This document shows, piece by piece, positions 34,799-44,132 of a DNA stretch of 64,000 nucleotides. Position 1 is the first letter of the stretch, and every line of letters begins with the position of its first letter. The stretch is from Paragemmobacter amnigenus. Its GTDB lineage: Bacteria > Pseudomonadota > Alphaproteobacteria > Rhodobacterales > Rhodobacteraceae. The DNA lies in assembly GCF_009908265.2 (NCBI RefSeq), contig NZ_JAAATX020000007.1:1-64000 (forward strand). The letters run 5' to 3'. The position numbers were made by a program, and so were the translations under genes. Below the pieces are notes generated by a model. It was not told the origin of the DNA. It saw nothing but the letters and a program-made list of their open reading frames with translations, and ran no database searches.

Positions 34799-36151
34799 AT
34801 GACAGCGAAGTTTCTCGCAAGCGCCGCGGCGCTGGCGCTTTTGTCCGGCGCGGCCGCCGCGCAGGACGTGAAATTCCCCATCGGCGAAGGTGCGTTCAAC
34901 TGGGACAGCTACAAGGCCTTTGACGAGAAGTACAATCTTGACGGGCAGAAGATTACCGTGCTCGGCCCGTGGCTGAGCGTCGACCAGGAGCTGTTCCAGA
35001 GCGTGATCGCCTATTTCGAGGCGGCGACCGGCGCGGATGTGGAATATATCGGGGCCGAGGGCTTCGAGCAGCAGGTGGTGATCGACGCCGAGGCGGGTTC
35101 GCCCCCCGATGTCGCGGTCTTTCCGCAGCCCGGCCTGATGCGCGGCATGGCGGCCAAGGGGCAGGTCCTGCCCATGTCGCCCGAGATCGTGCAGTGGACA
35201 AAGGACAACTATGCGGCCGGCCAGTCCTGGGTCGATCTGGTGACCTTCCCCGGTTCGGATGGTGCGGCCAATACCTTCGGCTTTTTCTACAAGGTCGATG
35301 TGAAGTCGCTGGTCTGGTACGTGCCCGAGAATTTCGAGGATGCGGGTTACGCCGTTCCGACGACCATGGAAGAGCTGAAGGCGCTGACCGACCAGATCGT
35401 GGCGGATGGCGGCACCCCGTGGTGCATCGGTCTGGGATCAGGCGGTGCGACGGGCTGGCCCGCGACCGACTGGGTCGAGGACATGATGCTGCGCACGACC
35501 ACGCCGGAAAACTATGACAAGTGGGTGTCGAACGAGCTGAAGTTCAACGACCCCGTCGTCGTGAACGCGATCGACCAGTTCGGCGCCTTCGCCAAGAACG
35601 ATGCCTATGTGTCGGGTGGCGCGGGTTCCGTTGCCTCGACCGACTTCCGTGACAGCCCGAAGGGTCTGTTTGCCTCGCCCCCGCAGTGCTATATGCACCG
35701 TCAGGCGTCGTTCATCCCGTCCTTCTTCCCCGAAGGCACCGTCATCGGCGAGGATGCGGACTTCTTCTACTTCCCCGCCTTTGCCGAGCAGGATCTGGGA
35801 CAGCCGGTTCTGGGTGCGGGCACGACCTTCGGTCTGATGAAGGAATCTGACGCGGGTCGTGCCTTCATCGAGTTCCTGACCACCCCCATCGCGCATGAGG
35901 TGTGGATGAACCAGACCGGCTTCCTGACGCCCCACAAGGGCGTGAACACGGACCTTTACGGTGACCCGACGCTGAAGAAGATGGGCGACATCCTGCTGAA
36001 CGCGACGACCTTCCGCTTTGACGGGTCGGACCTGATGCCCGGCGGCGTGGGTGCGGGCGTGTTCTGGACCGGCATGGTCGACTATGTCGGCGGCAAGTCG
36101 GCGCAGGACGTGGCGGACTCGATCCAGTCCACCTGGGACTCGCTGCAGTAA
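34799..36151 (+). CDS. aglE: Alpha-glucoside ABC transporter substrate-binding protein
   Basis: 450 residues from the ATG at 34799 (GGGAGGAAGAAC upstream). A Sec signal peptide of about 21 residues ends SGAAAAQ. The mature protein is a family 1 solute-binding fold for di/oligosaccharides (DVAVFPQPGLMRGMAAKG, and the C-terminal GVFWTGMVDYVGG). First gene of aglEFGAK and followed by a terminator-like stem, a usual way to make binding protein in excess of the permeases. Confidence 0.93.
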   Translation: MTAKFLASAAALALLSGAAAAQDVKFPIGEGAFNWDSYKAFDEKYNLDGQKITVLGPWLSVDQELFQSVIAYFEAATGADVEYIGAEGFEQQVVIDAEAGSPPDVAVFPQPGLMRGMAAKGQVLPMSPEIVQWTKDNYAAGQSWVDLVTFPGSDGAANTFGFFYKVDVKSLVWYVPENFEDAGYAVPTTMEELKALTDQIVADGGTPWCIGLGSGGATGWPATDWVEDMMLRTTTPENYDKWVSNELKFNDPVVVNAIDQFGAFAKNDAYVSGGAGSVASTDFRDSPKGLFASPPQCYMHRQASFIPSFFPEGTVIGEDADFFYFPAFAEQDLGQPVLGAGTTFGLMKESDAGRAFIEFLTTPIAHEVWMNQTGFLTPHKGVNTDLYGDPTLKKMGDILLNATTFRFDGSDLMPGGVGAGVFWTGMVDYVGGKSAQDVADSIQSTWDSLQ

Positions 36152-36163
36152 GCGGCACTGACA

Positions 36164-36198
36164 GGGCCCGTCGCGACAATCGCGGCGGGCCTTTTTCT
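36164..36198 (+). terminator. Intercistronic stem-loop after aglE
   Basis: A 12-bp stem GGCCCGTCGCGA / TCGCGGCGGGCC (one G-U) with a CAA loop and five T directly after. It sits between aglE and aglF within the operon, so it likely causes partial termination or protects aglE mRNA. Confidence 0.75.
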
Positions 36199-36299
36199 TC
36201 TGCCGCTGCGGTCGGTGCGGTTGACGCGGCGCGTCGGCGCGGCGTTCCCTGACACGGCGGATATTGCATCTTCAGGCATTTCGGGAGGGGGTCTGACCG

Positions 36300-37292
36300 A
36301 TGGAACAGTTCTTCGGTGCGGCGACGACGATCGTCATCGGGGTCGGTGGCTGCCTTCTGTATTTCTTTCTGACCAACATGCTGCTGGACCGGATCTTTCC
36401 CGCCAGCGGGCCGAATATCAGCCGCAACATCAACCGCGCCAATGCGGTGCGGCCGTGGCTGTTCCTGTTTCCGGCGCTGATCCTGCTGACGCTCTACCTT
36501 GTCTACCCGCTGTTCTGGTCGATCTACCTGTCGGTCATGGATGCCAATGGCCGCGCATTCGTGGGCATGTCCAACTATGCGTGGATGGTGAACGACCCCA
36601 AGTTTCTGGAATCCATGCGGAACAACATCCTGTGGCTGATCGTGGTTCCGGCCCTGTCCACCTTTTTCGGCCTGTTGGCGGCGGCGCTGACCGACCGGAT
36701 CCGCTGGGGCAATTTCGCCAAGGCGATGATCTTCATGCCCATGGCGATCTCTTTTGTCGGGGCCTCGGTCATCTGGAAATTCGTCTATGACTTCCGGCCC
36801 GAGGGGCAGAACCAGATCGGTCTGCTCAATGCCATCGTGGAGGCCTTTGGCGGCGCGCCGGAGACATGGCTGACGCATGAGATCGTCAACAGCTTCCTGT
36901 TGATGGTGGTGCTGATCTGGATCCAGACGGGGTTCGCAATGGTCATCCTGTCGGCTGCGCTGCGGGGGATTCCGGAGGAGACGGTGGAGGCCGCTATTCT
37001 GGATGGTGCGTCGCCGCTGCAGGTCTTTTTCAGGATCAAGGTGCCGCAGATCTGGGGGACGATCCTTGTGGTCTGGACCACCATCACCATTACCGTGCTG
37101 AAGGTGTTCGACATCGTGCTGACCATGACCAACGGGCAGTGGGGCACGCAGGTTCTGGGCAATTACATGTATGACTGGCTGGTCCGTGGGCAGGATAGCG
37201 GCCGCGCTTCGGCCATTGCCATCGTGATCATGCTGCTGGTGACGCCGATCATGATCTGGAACATCCGGAACGCCCGCAAGGAGATGCGCTGA
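36300..37292 (+). CDS. aglF: Alpha-glucoside ABC transporter permease AglF
   Basis: 330-residue inner-membrane permease of the MalF class with about seven hydrophobic helices. The EAA loop that contacts the ATPase is readable in EAAILDGASPLQVFFRIKVP. Starts after CGGGAGGGGG. Its stop overlaps the aglG start by one base. Confidence 0.93.
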   Translation: MEQFFGAATTIVIGVGGCLLYFFLTNMLLDRIFPASGPNISRNINRANAVRPWLFLFPALILLTLYLVYPLFWSIYLSVMDANGRAFVGMSNYAWMVNDPKFLESMRNNILWLIVVPALSTFFGLLAAALTDRIRWGNFAKAMIFMPMAISFVGASVIWKFVYDFRPEGQNQIGLLNAIVEAFGGAPETWLTHEIVNSFLLMVVLIWIQTGFAMVILSAALRGIPEETVEAAILDGASPLQVFFRIKVPQIWGTILVVWTTITITVLKVFDIVLTMTNGQWGTQVLGNYMYDWLVRGQDSGRASAIAIVIMLLVTPIMIWNIRNARKEMR

Positions 37293-38422
37293 TGGACAAT
37301 ATCGTCGGCCAGAAATCGAGCCTGACCTGGGTGGTCAACATTGCGGCGGCGGCGCTGGTGCTGTTGTGGACGATCCCGACCTTCGGGCTCTTGGTGTCGT
37401 CCTTTCGCGACCGCGACCAGATCCTGACGAGCGGGTGGTGGCAGTCGCTCTTCCCGCAGGAGGCATCGGTGCATTACCGCGCGGGCGCGCCGGATACGGC
37501 GGTGCAGGAGGGTGGGCTTTATGTCATCGCGGGCAATGTGTTCGACGGGGCGGGCGGCGTGGTCAGCGCCTTTGGCACGAATTCGCGCGATCCGGCGGCC
37601 TTTGCGGCGGGCGAGACGGTGCAGACCAATGACGGTTATGAACTGACCGTGTCGGAGGATGGGGCCTATCGCCTGACCTCGGCCGTGCCCTTCGAGGGGA
37701 CGCGGGGCGAGCGGTTCTTCGTGACGACGACGCAGCCGCCCACGTTCACCACCGAGAATTTCGTGAAGGTGCTGAATGCCGAAGGGTTGGGGCGCGGGTT
37801 CCTGAACACGCTGACCGTGTCGATCCCGGCGACGGTGATCCCGATCCTGGTCGCGGCCTTTGCGGCCTATGCGCTGGCCTGGATGGAGTTTCCGGGGCGG
37901 GCGCTGTTGATCGCGGCGGTGGTGGGGCTCTTGGTGGTGCCCCTGCAACTGGCGCTGATCCCGCTGTTGCAACTGCATCTGAAGGCGGGGATCGGGAAGA
38001 GCTATATCGGCATCTGGCTGGCCCATTCGGCATTCGGCCTGCCCTTGGCGATTTACCTGTTGCGCAACTACATGGCCGGTCTGCCGCGCGACATCATCGA
38101 AAGCGCGCGGGTGGACGGGGCAACGGATTTCCAGATCTTCCTGCGGATCATCCTGCCGTTGTCTTTCCCTGCGCTGGCGTCATTCGCGATCTTCCAGTTC
38201 CTGTGGACGTGGAATGACCTGCTGGTGGCGCTGGTCTTCCTCGGGTCGACGCAGGACCAGCTGGTGATGACCGGACAATTGAAGGAATTGATGGGGTCGC
38301 GCGGGGGGGATTGGGAAATCCTTGCGGCCTCGGCCTTCATCAGTATCGCGGTACCTTTGGCGGTGTTTTTCGCCATGCAGAAATATCTGGTCCGTGGCCT
38401 GCTGGCCGGATCGGTGAAGTGA
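37292..38422 (+). CDS. aglG: Alpha-glucoside ABC transporter permease AglG
   Basis: 376-residue permease of the MalG class. After the first helix there is a large periplasmic insertion of roughly 120 residues (about 45-165), a known feature of AglG proteins, then five further helices. EAA-type loop: ESARVDGATDFQIFLRIILP. The start codon overlaps the aglF stop; aglA follows 14 bases after the stop. Confidence 0.93.
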   Translation: MDNIVGQKSSLTWVVNIAAAALVLLWTIPTFGLLVSSFRDRDQILTSGWWQSLFPQEASVHYRAGAPDTAVQEGGLYVIAGNVFDGAGGVVSAFGTNSRDPAAFAAGETVQTNDGYELTVSEDGAYRLTSAVPFEGTRGERFFVTTTQPPTFTTENFVKVLNAEGLGRGFLNTLTVSIPATVIPILVAAFAAYALAWMEFPGRALLIAAVVGLLVVPLQLALIPLLQLHLKAGIGKSYIGIWLAHSAFGLPLAIYLLRNYMAGLPRDIIESARVDGATDFQIFLRIILPLSFPALASFAIFQFLWTWNDLLVALVFLGSTQDQLVMTGQLKELMGSRGGDWEILAASAFISIAVPLAVFFAMQKYLVRGLLAGSVK

Positions 38423-38436
38423 GAAAGACCTGAGGA

Positions 38437-40068
38437 ATGAAAGACGTGATCGGCCATGACGCCGACTGGTGGCGCGGGGCGGTGATCTATCAGATCTACC
38501 CCCGCAGCTTTCAGGACAGCAATGGCGACGGGGTGGGCGACCTTGCGGGGATCGCGGAGCGGTTGGGGCATATCGCGGCGCTGGGTGCGGATGCGGTCTG
38601 GATCAGCCCGTTCTTCACCAGCCCGATGAAGGATTTCGGCTATGACGTCAGCGATTATTGCGACGTCGACCCGCTGTTCGGCAGTCTTGAGGATTTCGAC
38701 CGCGTGGTGGCGCGGGCGCATGAGCTGGGCCTGAAGGTGATGATCGATCTGGTGCTGTCGCATACCAGCGACCAGCATCCGTGGTTCAGGGAAAGCCGGA
38801 AGGACCGCACCAATGGCAAGGCCGACTGGTATGTCTGGGCAGAGCCCAAGCCGGACGGGACGCCGCCCAACAACTGGCTGTCGGTCTTTGGCGGCAGCGC
38901 GTGGCAGTGGGATGCACGGCGCGAGCAGTATTATCTGCACAACTTCCTGACTAGCCAGCCTGACCTGAACCTGCACGAGCCTGCGGTGCAGGAGGCGCTT
39001 CTGGACGTGGCGCGGTTCTGGCTGAAGCGGGGGGTGAACGGGTTCCGGCTGGATACGATCAATTTCTACTTTGCCGACAGGCATTTGCGCGACAATCCTG
39101 CACTGCCGAAGGAATTGCGGAATGACAGTATTGCGCCGAGCGTGAACCCCTATAACCACCAGTTGCATCTGTTTTCGAAGAACCAGCCGGAAAACCTTGA
39201 ATTCCTGCGGAAATTCCGTGCTGTGCTGAACCCCTACAAGGCCGCTGCCGTGGGCGAGGTGGGCGATGCCCAGCGCGGGCTGGAGATCATGGCGGAATAT
39301 ACCGCCGGTGGGGACAAGGTGCAGATGTGCTATCCCTTCGAGATGCTGCAACCGGCGCGGCTGACGGCGGGGCTGGCGAAGCAGACCTTTGACCGGCTGT
39401 CGGCGGCGGCGCCGGGGGCGTGGCCCTGCTGGGCCTATTCCAACCACGACACGGTGCGGCACATCACGCGCTGGGGGCTTTCGGACGCGGCAGCAAGGGT
39501 TTACGCGACGATGCTGATGTGTCTGCGCGGGTCGGTCTGCCTGTATCAGGGCGAGGAATTGGGCCTGCCCGAGGCGGAGATCGCCTATGAGGAATTGCAA
39601 GACCCCTATGGCATCGAGTTCTGGCCCGAGTTCAAGGGGCGCGACGGGTGCCGAACGCCGATGGTCTGGCAGACGGACAATGCGCTGTGCGGCTTTTCGT
39701 CGGCGCAGAAGGCGTGGCTGCCGGTGACGGCGCCGCACCGGCCGCTGTCGGTTGCCGCGCAGGAGGGTGAGGCGGGGTCGCTTTTGCACCATTACCGCGC
39801 GGCGCTGGCCTTCCGGCGAGGGCATCCGGCCTTGCGCGATGGCGGGATGGAGCAGGTGATCGCCACGGGGGATGTGTTCAGCTTCGTGCGGACGGGGGCG
39901 GAGACGATCTTCTGCGCCTTCAACCTTGGTCCGTCCGAGGCGCGGGTGTCGCTGCCCGAGGGGCGGTGGGAGCGGATCGGCGAGGCGGTGGGAAGCGTGG
40001 CGGCGGCGGGCGGCACCGGAGAGGTGCGGCTGTCCGGCTGGGGCTGCTGTCTGGCGCGCAGGGTTTAA
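38437..40068 (+). CDS. aglA: GH13 alpha-glucosidase
   Basis: 543-residue cytosolic alpha-glucosidase. GH13 regions are in order: VIYQIYPRSFQDSNGDGVGD, LVLSHTSDQHPW, nucleophile Asp in GFRLDTINFY, acid/base Glu in VGEVGD, and SNHDTVR. No signal peptide, so it hydrolyses imported maltose, sucrose or trehalose-type sugars. Lies between permease and ATPase genes, as in the rhizobial agl operon. Confidence 0.93.
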   Translation: MKDVIGHDADWWRGAVIYQIYPRSFQDSNGDGVGDLAGIAERLGHIAALGADAVWISPFFTSPMKDFGYDVSDYCDVDPLFGSLEDFDRVVARAHELGLKVMIDLVLSHTSDQHPWFRESRKDRTNGKADWYVWAEPKPDGTPPNNWLSVFGGSAWQWDARREQYYLHNFLTSQPDLNLHEPAVQEALLDVARFWLKRGVNGFRLDTINFYFADRHLRDNPALPKELRNDSIAPSVNPYNHQLHLFSKNQPENLEFLRKFRAVLNPYKAAAVGEVGDAQRGLEIMAEYTAGGDKVQMCYPFEMLQPARLTAGLAKQTFDRLSAAAPGAWPCWAYSNHDTVRHITRWGLSDAAARVYATMLMCLRGSVCLYQGEELGLPEAEIAYEELQDPYGIEFWPEFKGRDGCRTPMVWQTDNALCGFSSAQKAWLPVTAPHRPLSVAAQEGEAGSLLHHYRAALAFRRGHPALRDGGMEQVIATGDVFSFVRTGAETIFCAFNLGPSEARVSLPEGRWERIGEAVGSVAAAGGTGEVRLSGWGCCLARRV

Positions 40069-40083
40069 CGGGAGGGACGGACG

Positions 40084-41169
40084 ATGGCAGAGCTGAAGCT
40101 GGTCAATGTCGAGAAGGCCTATGGCGAGGTGAAGGTGTTGAAGGACATCAACCTCGAGATCCAGACGGGCGAGCTGATCGTCTTTGTCGGTCCTTCGGGC
40201 TGCGGGAAATCCACGCTGTTGCGGATGATCGCGGGGTTGGAGCGGATCACGGGCGGGGATTTTTCGATCGACGGGGTGCGGATGAACGACGTGCCGCCCG
40301 CGCAGAGGGGGATCGCGATGGTGTTCCAGTCCTACGCGCTTTACCCGCACATGACGGTGCGGGACAACATGGCCTTCGCGTTGAAGATCGCGAAGAAATC
40401 GGCGCAGGAGATCGCGGCGGCGGTCGACAAAGCGGCGAAGATTTTGCAACTGACGCCCTATCTGGACCGTCTGCCCAAGGCGCTGTCGGGCGGGCAGCGG
40501 CAGAGGGTGGCCATCGGGCGGGCCATTGTGCGCGACCCGAAGGTCTATCTGTTTGACGAGCCGCTGTCGAACCTTGACGCAGCACTTCGCGTGGCGACGC
40601 GGATCGAGATCGCGCAGTTGAAGGAGCAGATGCCGAATTCCACCATGATCTATGTGACGCATGATCAGGTGGAGGCGATGACACTGGCCAGCCGCATCGT
40701 GGTGCTGGCAGGCGGCGGGATCAGCCAGGTGGGCACGCCGCTGGAGCTCTATGAACGGCCCGAGAACGAGTTTGTCGCGCAGTTCATCGGCAGTCCCGCG
40801 ATGAACCTGATGCCGGGCGAGGTGGTGGAGACGGGCGCCACCACCGTGGTGCGTCTGGCCAATGGCGGCATGGCGCGGTCGGCGGTGCCGACGGTGGCGG
40901 GTGACAAGGGGTTGAAGGTGAATATCGGCATCCGGCCCGAGGATCTGGTCACCGCAACGGGCGAGGCGGCCTTTACTGGCGAGGTGGAAATCACCGAGGC
41001 GCTGGGGGAGGTGACGCTGCTCTACTTCAAACGGCAGGGAGAGGCGGCGCAGGTGGTGGCGAAGCTGCCGGGCATCCATGCGGGGTTGCGGCACAAGACG
41101 GTGTCGCTGTCGGCGGAGCCTGCGAAGGTGCATCTCTTCGCGGAGGGGAAATCGCTGCTTTACCGGTGA
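40084..41169 (+). CDS. aglK: Alpha-glucoside ABC transporter ATP-binding protein (MsmK/UgpC type)
   Basis: 361-residue ATPase energising AglEFG. Walker A GPSGCGKST, signature LSGGQRQRVAIGRA, Walker B VYLFDEPLSNLD and H-loop YVTHDQ are in normal order. A C-terminal TOBE/OB domain (about 240-361, IRPEDLVTATGEA) allows interaction with regulators. Last gene of the operon; an intergenic repeat copy follows it. Confidence 0.95.
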   Translation: MAELKLVNVEKAYGEVKVLKDINLEIQTGELIVFVGPSGCGKSTLLRMIAGLERITGGDFSIDGVRMNDVPPAQRGIAMVFQSYALYPHMTVRDNMAFALKIAKKSAQEIAAAVDKAAKILQLTPYLDRLPKALSGGQRQRVAIGRAIVRDPKVYLFDEPLSNLDAALRVATRIEIAQLKEQMPNSTMIYVTHDQVEAMTLASRIVVLAGGGISQVGTPLELYERPENEFVAQFIGSPAMNLMPGEVVETGATTVVRLANGGMARSAVPTVAGDKGLKVNIGIRPEDLVTATGEAAFTGEVEITEALGEVTLLYFKRQGEAAQVVAKLPGIHAGLRHKTVSLSAEPAKVHLFAEGKSLLYR

Positions 41170-41225
41170 GGGCGGAGCGGGGGTTTCACCCCCGCACCCC
41201 CAGAGTATTTGGGCCGAGATGAAGG
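41170..41225 (+). repeat. Intergenic GTATTTGGGCC element, copy C
   Basis: Starts at the aglK stop with GC-rich palindromes (GGGGGT / ACCCCC) and ends in AGAGTATTTGGGCCGAGATGAAG, matching copy A closely. It separates aglK from the convergent ureohydrolase gene. Confidence 0.65.
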
Positions 41226-41253
41226 GGCAGGGTCGACCTGCCCCTTTGGCGTT

Positions 41254-42216
41254 TCAGGCGCGCGTCTTGCGGGCGTGGAAGATGAAGCCGAGGAAGTTCA
41301 AGAGGACCTGCGCGGCGAGGATCGCGGTGGTGCCGTCGCGGTCGTAGTCGGGGGCGACCTCGACAAGGTCGATGCCGACGATGTCGTGGGTGTTGGCGAC
41401 CTGCTGTAGGATTTCGAGGACTTCGTAATAGAGGAAGCCCCCATGGCTGGGCGTGCCGGTGCCCGGCGCGATGGAGGGGCAGAAGCCGTCGATGTCGATG
41501 GTGACATAGACGCGGGCGCCTTCGGGGATGCGGGCGGCGGTGGCGTCGGGGCCGAGCTTGCGGACCTGACGCACCGAGAGGATGTCGTCGCCCATCGCGC
41601 GGGCGGCATCATAGCCTTCCTTGGTGGTGGAGGAGACGTTGCGGATGCCCAGCGCGGTGATGCCGGTCACATAGTCCTTTTCTGCCGCGCGGCGCATCGG
41701 GTTGCCGTGGCCGTGGCGGACGCCGTGGCGGATGTCGACGAAATCGAGATGGGCGTCGATCTGGAGGATGTGGATCGGGCCCTGATCGTCGAAGGCGCGG
41801 ATGCAGGGGATGTTGACGGAATGGTCGCCCCCGATGGTGACGGGCAGCGCGCCCGCCTTGAGGATGGCGCGGACGCCCTTTTCGATATTGGCGTGGCTGG
41901 TTTCGGTATCGGTATGGACGATGTCGGCATCGCCGATGTCGACCATGCGGACATCGGGGCCCATATAGGTGACGTCATCCTCGTGGTCATAGGCGCCGGC
42001 ATGGCCGAAGGAGAAGAGGGTCGATGCCTCGCGCACGGCGCGGGGTCCGAAGCGGGCGCCGGCGCGGAACTGGGTGCCGAAGTCGAAGGGCGCGCCGAGG
42101 ATGGCGATATCGGCGTCGATGGCGTTCCAGTCGGCCACATAGGGGCGTTTGCCGAAGGTCGAGATGCCGACGAAGGGCAGGTTCAGGCGGCCGGTGTCAT
42201 AGGTATTGGCGGACAT
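41254..42216 (-). CDS. Agmatinase-family ureohydrolase
   Basis: 320 residues from the ATG at 42216. Binuclear metal site of the arginase/agmatinase superfamily: His in GGDHSV, the Asp-rich DAHLDF, and DIDGFCPSIAPGTGTPSHGG for the last Asp pair. The GFCPS variation differs from the DVLDPA of classical agmatinase, so the substrate could be agmatine, guanidinobutyrate or another guanidino compound. Follows its LysR gene by 5 bases. Function beyond hydrolysis of a guanidino group is not determinable here. Confidence 0.82.
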   Translation of the reverse strand: MSANTYDTGRLNLPFVGISTFGKRPYVADWNAIDADIAILGAPFDFGTQFRAGARFGPRAVREASTLFSFGHAGAYDHEDDVTYMGPDVRMVDIGDADIVHTDTETSHANIEKGVRAILKAGALPVTIGGDHSVNIPCIRAFDDQGPIHILQIDAHLDFVDIRHGVRHGHGNPMRRAAEKDYVTGITALGIRNVSSTTKEGYDAARAMGDDILSVRQVRKLGPDATAARIPEGARVYVTIDIDGFCPSIAPGTGTPSHGGFLYYEVLEILQQVANTHDIVGIDLVEVAPDYDRDGTTAILAAQVLLNFLGFIFHARKTRA

Positions 42217-42221
42217 TTGGG

Positions 42222-43139
42222 TCAGGTCTCTCCGTCGGTCTGGTCTGGGTCTGTTGCGGTGAAAAGGGTGGGGATGAGGCCCGCGATCCGGTCGGCCTGC
42301 GGGGTGAGGGCATTGGCGGCGAGGCGGGCGAGGATGATCGGCTCTGTCCCCGCATCGGTGAGGGTGACGGTGGCGAGTTTCGCCCCGCAACTGGCGCGGC
42401 GTCCCCATGGCCGTGTGTAGCTGAGCCCGACGCCGTGGCCGTTGGCCGCGTAGGAGCGCAGAAGGTCGAGCGAGGCAGTGCGATGGGCCACGGTGAAGGG
42501 CAGGTCGCGGGCAGAGAAGAGCGCGCGCATATGGCCGAGCGACAGGCCCTGATCGGCGAGGATGAGCGGGTATCGGGCCACCATGTCGAGGGTGACCCCG
42601 CGCCGGGCATGGGCGGCGAGCGGGTTGTCGGCGGCGCAGATGGCATGGGGCGCGACCTGCCGCAGCACGTTGCGATGGCAAGCGTCGTCAAGGCCGAGGT
42701 CCCATGTCAGGGCAAGGTCGATGCGCCCCGCGCGCAGGCCTTCGGTGATCGCCTCGAAGGGCAGGACGTCCGGCACGATGGCGATGCCGGGGGCGGTGGC
42801 GGCGAGTTTGCGCAGGAGGGGGGCGAGAAGGGTGGGGGCGAGATCCTCGAAACAGGCGAGGCGGACGGGGGCGGCGGGGGTTTCGCCGGACATAAGGCGG
42901 GTGAGGGCGTCGAGCTGTTCCTGTGCCTGTGCCAGCCATGAGCGGCCGAAGGAGGTGGGGGTGATGCGCCCGCCGGGGCGGCGGAGGAAGAGCGGCTGGC
43001 CCAGTGTCGCCTCGAGCTGGGCGAGGGAGACGGAGAGGGCGGGTTGGGAGATATGCAATGCCTCGGACGCCGCCGTGACGCCGCCGAAGCGGGCGGTGGC
43101 GGTGGCGTATTCCAGTTGGCGGATGGTGATGGCAAGCAT
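42222..43139 (-). CDS. LysR-family regulator of the ureohydrolase/oxygenase pair
   Basis: 305 residues. N-terminal winged helix with RQLEYATATARFGGVTAASE and then HISQPALSVSLAQLEATLG; the effector domain covers about 90-290. It lies in the same leftward unit as the ureohydrolase and is divergent from the PhyH-family oxygenase with 95 bases between starts, so it is well placed to control both. Confidence 0.9.
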   Translation of the reverse strand: MLAITIRQLEYATATARFGGVTAASEALHISQPALSVSLAQLEATLGQPLFLRRPGGRITPTSFGRSWLAQAQEQLDALTRLMSGETPAAPVRLACFEDLAPTLLAPLLRKLAATAPGIAIVPDVLPFEAITEGLRAGRIDLALTWDLGLDDACHRNVLRQVAPHAICAADNPLAAHARRGVTLDMVARYPLILADQGLSLGHMRALFSARDLPFTVAHRTASLDLLRSYAANGHGVGLSYTRPWGRRASCGAKLATVTLTDAGTEPIILARLAANALTPQADRIAGLIPTLFTATDPDQTDGET

Positions 43140-43234
43140 TACTAATGACCCCTATCGACAGATATTATTGGAAGCTATTGCCCGGTCGTGCCATTTGTCG
43201 ACCCCGAAATCCATCTTTGCGACAGGAGGCCGGA

Positions 43235-44020
43235 ATGGCGGTGGTGACGGGGTCGATGGCGGCGGATTACGCCCGCGACGGGGTGGTTCTGGTCAAGGGG
43301 CTGTTCGCCGGTTGGGTGGAAGAGTTGCGCGCCGGTGTGGAGCGGAACATGGCCGATCCCAGCCCGCAGTTGATGGCGACGCTGAAGCCCGGCGAGGCGG
43401 GCAAGTTCTTTGACGACTATTGCAACTGGCAGCGGATTCCGGAATTCGAGCGGGCGATCCGCGGGTCGGGCGTGGCGGATGTGGCGGCCGCGCTGATGGG
43501 GTCGGAGCGGGTGCAGCTGTTCCATGACCATGTGCTGGTGAAGGAGCCCGGGACGAACAAGCCCACGCCGTGGCATACGGACGGGCCTTACTATTTCGTC
43601 GAAGGGCGGCAGACGGTGTCGTTCTGGGTGCCGCTGGATCCGGTGAAGGAGGCGTCCTTGCGCTGTGTCGCGGGAAGCCATCTGTGGCCGAAGGACGTGC
43701 TGCCGACGCGGTGGATGGCGGAGACGAATTTCTATCCCGGGGACCACGATTACATGCCCGTGCCCGATCCCGATGCGGAAGGCATGCGGGTGCTGGAATG
43801 GGAGATGGAACCGGGCGATGCGGTGGCCTTCCATTACCGCACGCTGCACGGGACGCGAGGGAATACGACGACGGCGCGGCGGCGGGCGTTTTCGCTGCGG
43901 CTGGTGGGGGATGATGCGCGCTATGTGGAGCGGCCCGGGCCGACCTCGCCGCCGTTTCCGGGGCACGGGATGGTGGCAGGCCAGCGGTTGCGGGAGGATT
44001 GGTTTCCCTATCTGAACTGA
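43235..44020 (+). CDS. Phytanoyl-CoA dioxygenase (PhyH) family protein
   Basis: 261 residues from the ATG at 43235, which has a perfect AGGAGG upstream. Fe(II)/2-oxoglutarate oxygenase fold: proximal iron ligands in PWHTDGPYYF (H-x-D), distal His in YRTLHGTRGN, and a following Arg cluster for 2-oxoglutarate. The DHVLVKEPGTNKPTPW block is common in PhyH-like hydroxylases of small polar substrates. Substrate unknown; the divergent ureohydrolase hints at a nitrogen compound (inference). Confidence 0.82.
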   Translation: MAVVTGSMAADYARDGVVLVKGLFAGWVEELRAGVERNMADPSPQLMATLKPGEAGKFFDDYCNWQRIPEFERAIRGSGVADVAAALMGSERVQLFHDHVLVKEPGTNKPTPWHTDGPYYFVEGRQTVSFWVPLDPVKEASLRCVAGSHLWPKDVLPTRWMAETNFYPGDHDYMPVPDPDAEGMRVLEWEMEPGDAVAFHYRTLHGTRGNTTTARRRAFSLRLVGDDARYVERPGPTSPPFPGHGMVAGQRLREDWFPYLN

Positions 44021-44132
44021 GCCCAGTGGTTTGGCCCGTGGCCACGGGCGGTGCGCTGATCCGGCGCGGGGGGCGGGCTTTGCCTGCCCCTGTCCTATTG
44101 GCTAGTCTCGGCGCAAAGCGAAGGGGGCAGTC

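Noticed and set aside
38068-41133. 1021-codon open frame on the minus strand across aglG, aglA and aglK
   Set aside because: Antisense to three clearly recognisable genes; its translation is rich in Arg, His, Gln and Pro with no domain, a usual by-product of high GC in the opposite frame.
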